DNA of 64,000 nt from NCBI RefSeq assembly GCF_900177385.1, contig NZ_FXBJ01000002.1:1554001-1618000 (forward strand), read 5' to 3'. Each line of letters begins with the position of its first letter. Within the stretch, counting starts at the first letter, position 1. The position numbers were made by a program, and so were the translations under genes. The stretch comes from Carnobacterium iners. GTDB lineage: Bacteria > Bacillota > Bacilli > Lactobacillales > Carnobacteriaceae. Of this stretch, positions 62,214 to 64,000 are shown piece after piece. The notes beneath the pieces were generated by a model that saw nothing but the letters and a program-made list of their open reading frames with translations, did no database searches and was not told the origin of the DNA.

Positions 62214-63252
62214 AGATAAAATATTATTAATAACAGGTGGTACAGGTTCTTTTGGAAATGCTGTATTAAAGAAATTTTTAGATAGTGATATTAAAGAAAT
62301 ACGTATTTTTTCAAGAGATGAAAAAAAACAAGATGATATGCGTAAAAAGTATAATAATCCTAAAATTAAATTTTTTATTGGTGATGTAAGAGACCCGAAT
62401 AGTATACGTAATGTAATGTATAACGTTGATTTTGTATTTCATTCTGCCGCATTGAAACAAGTTCCTTCTTGTGAGTTTTTTCCAATGGAAGCAGTGAAAA
62501 CGAATGTGATTGGAACAGACAATGTTCTTAATGCAGCAATTGAAGCAGGAGTCGAAAAAGTTATTTGTTTATCTACAGACAAAGCAGCGTATCCCATCAA
62601 CGCGATGGGAACTTCTAAAGCAATGATGGAAAAAGTTTTCGTTGCTAAGTCACGAAATGTTAGTCCAGACCAAACATTAATATGTGGGACTAGATATGGT
62701 AACGTGATGGCTTCCAGAGGAAGTGTAATTCCGCTGTTTATTGAACAAATAAAAGCAGGGAATCCATTAACAGTTACTGAATCAAGTATGACTCGATTTA
62801 TGATGAGTTTAGAAGAAGCGGTAGATTTAGTTGTTTTCGCATTTCATAACGCTAAACAAGGTGATATCATGGTTCAAAAGGCACCTGCAAGTACAATCGA
62901 TACGTTAATAAAAGCGTTGCAAAAAATATTTGATACGAATGTACCTGTTGAAGTTATTGGAATTAGACATGGGGAAAAGATGTATGAATCACTATTAACT
63001 AAAGAAGAAGCTGCGCACTCCATTGATATGGGAGGATTTTATAGAGTTCCTTCAGATAAAAGGGATTTAAATTATGGCAAATTCTTTGAAGAAGGAAATA
63101 TTAACGCTGTGCATATCAATGAATACAACTCTGAAAACACAGAACAGCTTACAGTTGAACAATTAGTAGAAAAATTATTAAAATTAGATGAAATACAAGA
63201 CGCATTAATCGGCTGGGGGTCTCCATATGCAAATATTGGTAACCGGATCTAA
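62206..63252 (+). CDS. capE: UDP-GlcNAc 4,6-dehydratase/5-epimerase (CapE/FnlA type)
   Basis: A 348-residue SDR enzyme starting UDP-N-acetyl-L-fucosamine synthesis. NAD site ITGGTGSFGN (~residues 9-18), HSAALKQVPSCEFFPMEAVKTN in pieces (~83-104), catalytic region STDKAAYPINAMGTSKAMMEK in pieces (~125-145; Met in place of Tyr before the Lys, as known for this family) and the long C-terminal tail (LIGWGSPYANI) peculiar to CapE/FnlA. The frame begins at a 62191 codon, but TTGGAGG lies there as the ribosome site for the ATG at 62206. It overlaps the flippase gene by 8 bp and the next gene by 26 bp. Confidence 0.9.
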   Translation: MFEDKILLITGGTGSFGNAVLKKFLDSDIKEIRIFSRDEKKQDDMRKKYNNPKIKFFIGDVRDPNSIRNVMYNVDFVFHSAALKQVPSCEFFPMEAVKTNVIGTDNVLNAAIEAGVEKVICLSTDKAAYPINAMGTSKAMMEKVFVAKSRNVSPDQTLICGTRYGNVMASRGSVIPLFIEQIKAGNPLTVTESSMTRFMMSLEEAVDLVVFAFHNAKQGDIMVQKAPASTIDTLIKALQKIFDTNVPVEVIGIRHGEKMYESLLTKEEAAHSIDMGGFYRVPSDKRDLNYGKFFEEGNINAVHINEYNSENTEQLTVEQLVEKLLKLDEIQDALIGWGSPYANIGNRI

Positions 63253-64000
63253 TGGATTTGTAGGGAAAAATCTAATTGCTGAATTGAATAATCAAGGCTA
63301 CAAAGATATAATAGAATTTGATAGAAACACGGATAAAAACTTATTAGAAGAATTTACCAAAAAATGTGATTTTGTTTTCCATTTAGCTGGGGTAAATCGT
63401 CCAAAAAATGAAAAAGAATTTATGCAAGGTAATTTTGGATTTACTTCTGATTTATTACAAATGCTCAAAAAAAATAATAACAAAGCTCCGGTACTTATTA
63501 CTTCATCTATCCAAGCTGAAAAAGATAATCCATATGGGATAAGTAAACGTGCTGGTGAAGAGTTATTGATTAATTATGAAAAAGAAACAGGAGCTAAGGT
63601 ATTTGTTTACCGTTTAGCGAATTTATTTGGAAAATGGAGTCAACCCAATTACAATACAGTAGTAGCTACTTTTTGCCATAACACTGCTAGGGATATCGAT
63701 ATTCATGTAAACGACCCAGAAGCTAAGTTAACTCTATGTTATATTGATGATGTAATAAAAGAGTTTATATTAGCTCTAGAAAATAAAACTCAAGTAAGTG
63801 GGGATTTTTATAGAGTACCCATAGAGTATGAGACTACTCTGGGTAAGGTAGCATCTTTAATTAAAAGCTTTAAAGAGAGTCGTTCTAATTCAATCGTTCC
63901 AAATATGGGAAACGAACTAACTAAAAAATTGTATAGTACTTATTTAAGCTTTTTACCAGAAAATAATTTCTCTTATGATTTAAAAATGAATGTTGATCAA
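63227..64000 (+). CDS. capF: CapF/FnlB-type bifunctional enzyme, cut by the window end
   Basis: 258 codons are present and the frame is open at the right edge. MQILVTGSNGFVGKNLIAEL is the NAD-binding start; FHLAGVNRPKNEKEFMQGN (~residues 44-62) and YGISKRAG (~103-110, catalytic Tyr-x3-Lys) mark the SDR domain of CapF. The known enzyme carries a C-terminal cupin epimerase domain, which would lie beyond the window, giving about 370 residues in all. It acts after CapE on the way to UDP-L-FucNAc; CapG is expected next. The ATG lies inside the 3' end of capE, a 26-bp overlap implying coupled translation. Confidence 0.9.
   Translation, partial: MQILVTGSNGFVGKNLIAELNNQGYKDIIEFDRNTDKNLLEEFTKKCDFVFHLAGVNRPKNEKEFMQGNFGFTSDLLQMLKKNNNKAPVLITSSIQAEKDNPYGISKRAGEELLINYEKETGAKVFVYRLANLFGKWSQPNYNTVVATFCHNTARDIDIHVNDPEAKLTLCYIDDVIKEFILALENKTQVSGDFYRVPIEYETTLGKVASLIKSFKESRSNSIVPNMGNELTKKLYSTYLSFLPENNFSYDLKMNVDQ

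Overview
The window looks like a chromosomal segment of a low-GC Gram-positive coccus or rod of the Lactobacillales. A Carnobacterium-like organism is my best guess, but this is inference from gene content, not a database match. Supporting signs are AT-rich DNA with strong AGGAGG-type ribosome sites, a helicase / LevR-type regulator / cellobiose-PTS IIB-IIA block like the one I recall from Listeria (lmo1722-1719), a PepS-type aminopeptidase, a lactococcal-type N5-(carboxyethyl)ornithine synthase, poly(glycerol-phosphate) teichoic acid genes and a Wzy-type capsule locus.

Layout. 0-5.1 kb: housekeeping or metabolic genes (HTH-PfkB protein, metallophosphoesterase, aldo/keto reductase, Gfo/Idh/MocA oxidoreductase). 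5.17-6.73 kb: IS3-family (IS150 group) element, copy 1. 6.8-11.9 kb: DEAD-box helicase, sigma-54 activator with PRD and EII domains, then a perfect -24/-12 promoter driving PTS IIB and IIA. 12.3-13.9 kb: a gene-free array of seven ~226-bp units packed with inverted repeats, next to tRNA-Arg(CCT). 14.2-20.6 kb: pepS, ceo, a TetR regulator, flavodoxin, map and a YihY/BrkB membrane protein. 20.6-21.5 kb: decayed DNA with a glycosyltransferase remnant.

21.5-41.1 kb is a wall teichoic acid and cell-surface region. It holds the ABC exporter TagGH, TagD, three CDP-glycerol glycerophosphotransferase-type proteins (one fused to a GT4 glycosyltransferase), TagA, an LCP ligase, GalE, GalU and UDP-GlcNAc 2-epimerase. 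In the middle are a decaying IS66 element and a 1.2-kDa-scale (1214-residue) two-headed autolysin with GW modules built from 465-bp tandem repeats. GW modules bind teichoic acids in known proteins, so its position fits its neighbours.

41.2-64.0 kb is a capsule/exopolysaccharide locus: CpsC/CpsD/CpsB regulators, a FlaA1-type dehydratase, the initiating sugar transferase, an unusual block (HpcH aldolase, broken ATP-grasp, 2-hydroxyacid dehydrogenase, asparagine-synthase-like protein), glycosyltransferases, Wzy, Wzx, and CapE/CapF-type genes for an N-acetyl-L-fucosamine-type sugar. CapF runs off the window. The distal half is visibly more AT-rich and is broken up by IS150-group copy 2, an IS256 remnant and an intact IS4-family element with a 9-bp target duplication.

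The two IS150-group copies are almost identical, point the same way and enclose about 45 kb including the whole teichoic acid region. Each has its own 3-bp target duplication, so they are separate insertions rather than one composite transposon. The least explained features are the 12.3-13.9 kb array and the aldolase / ATP-grasp / dehydrogenase / amide-synthetase block at 46.2-51.5 kb.
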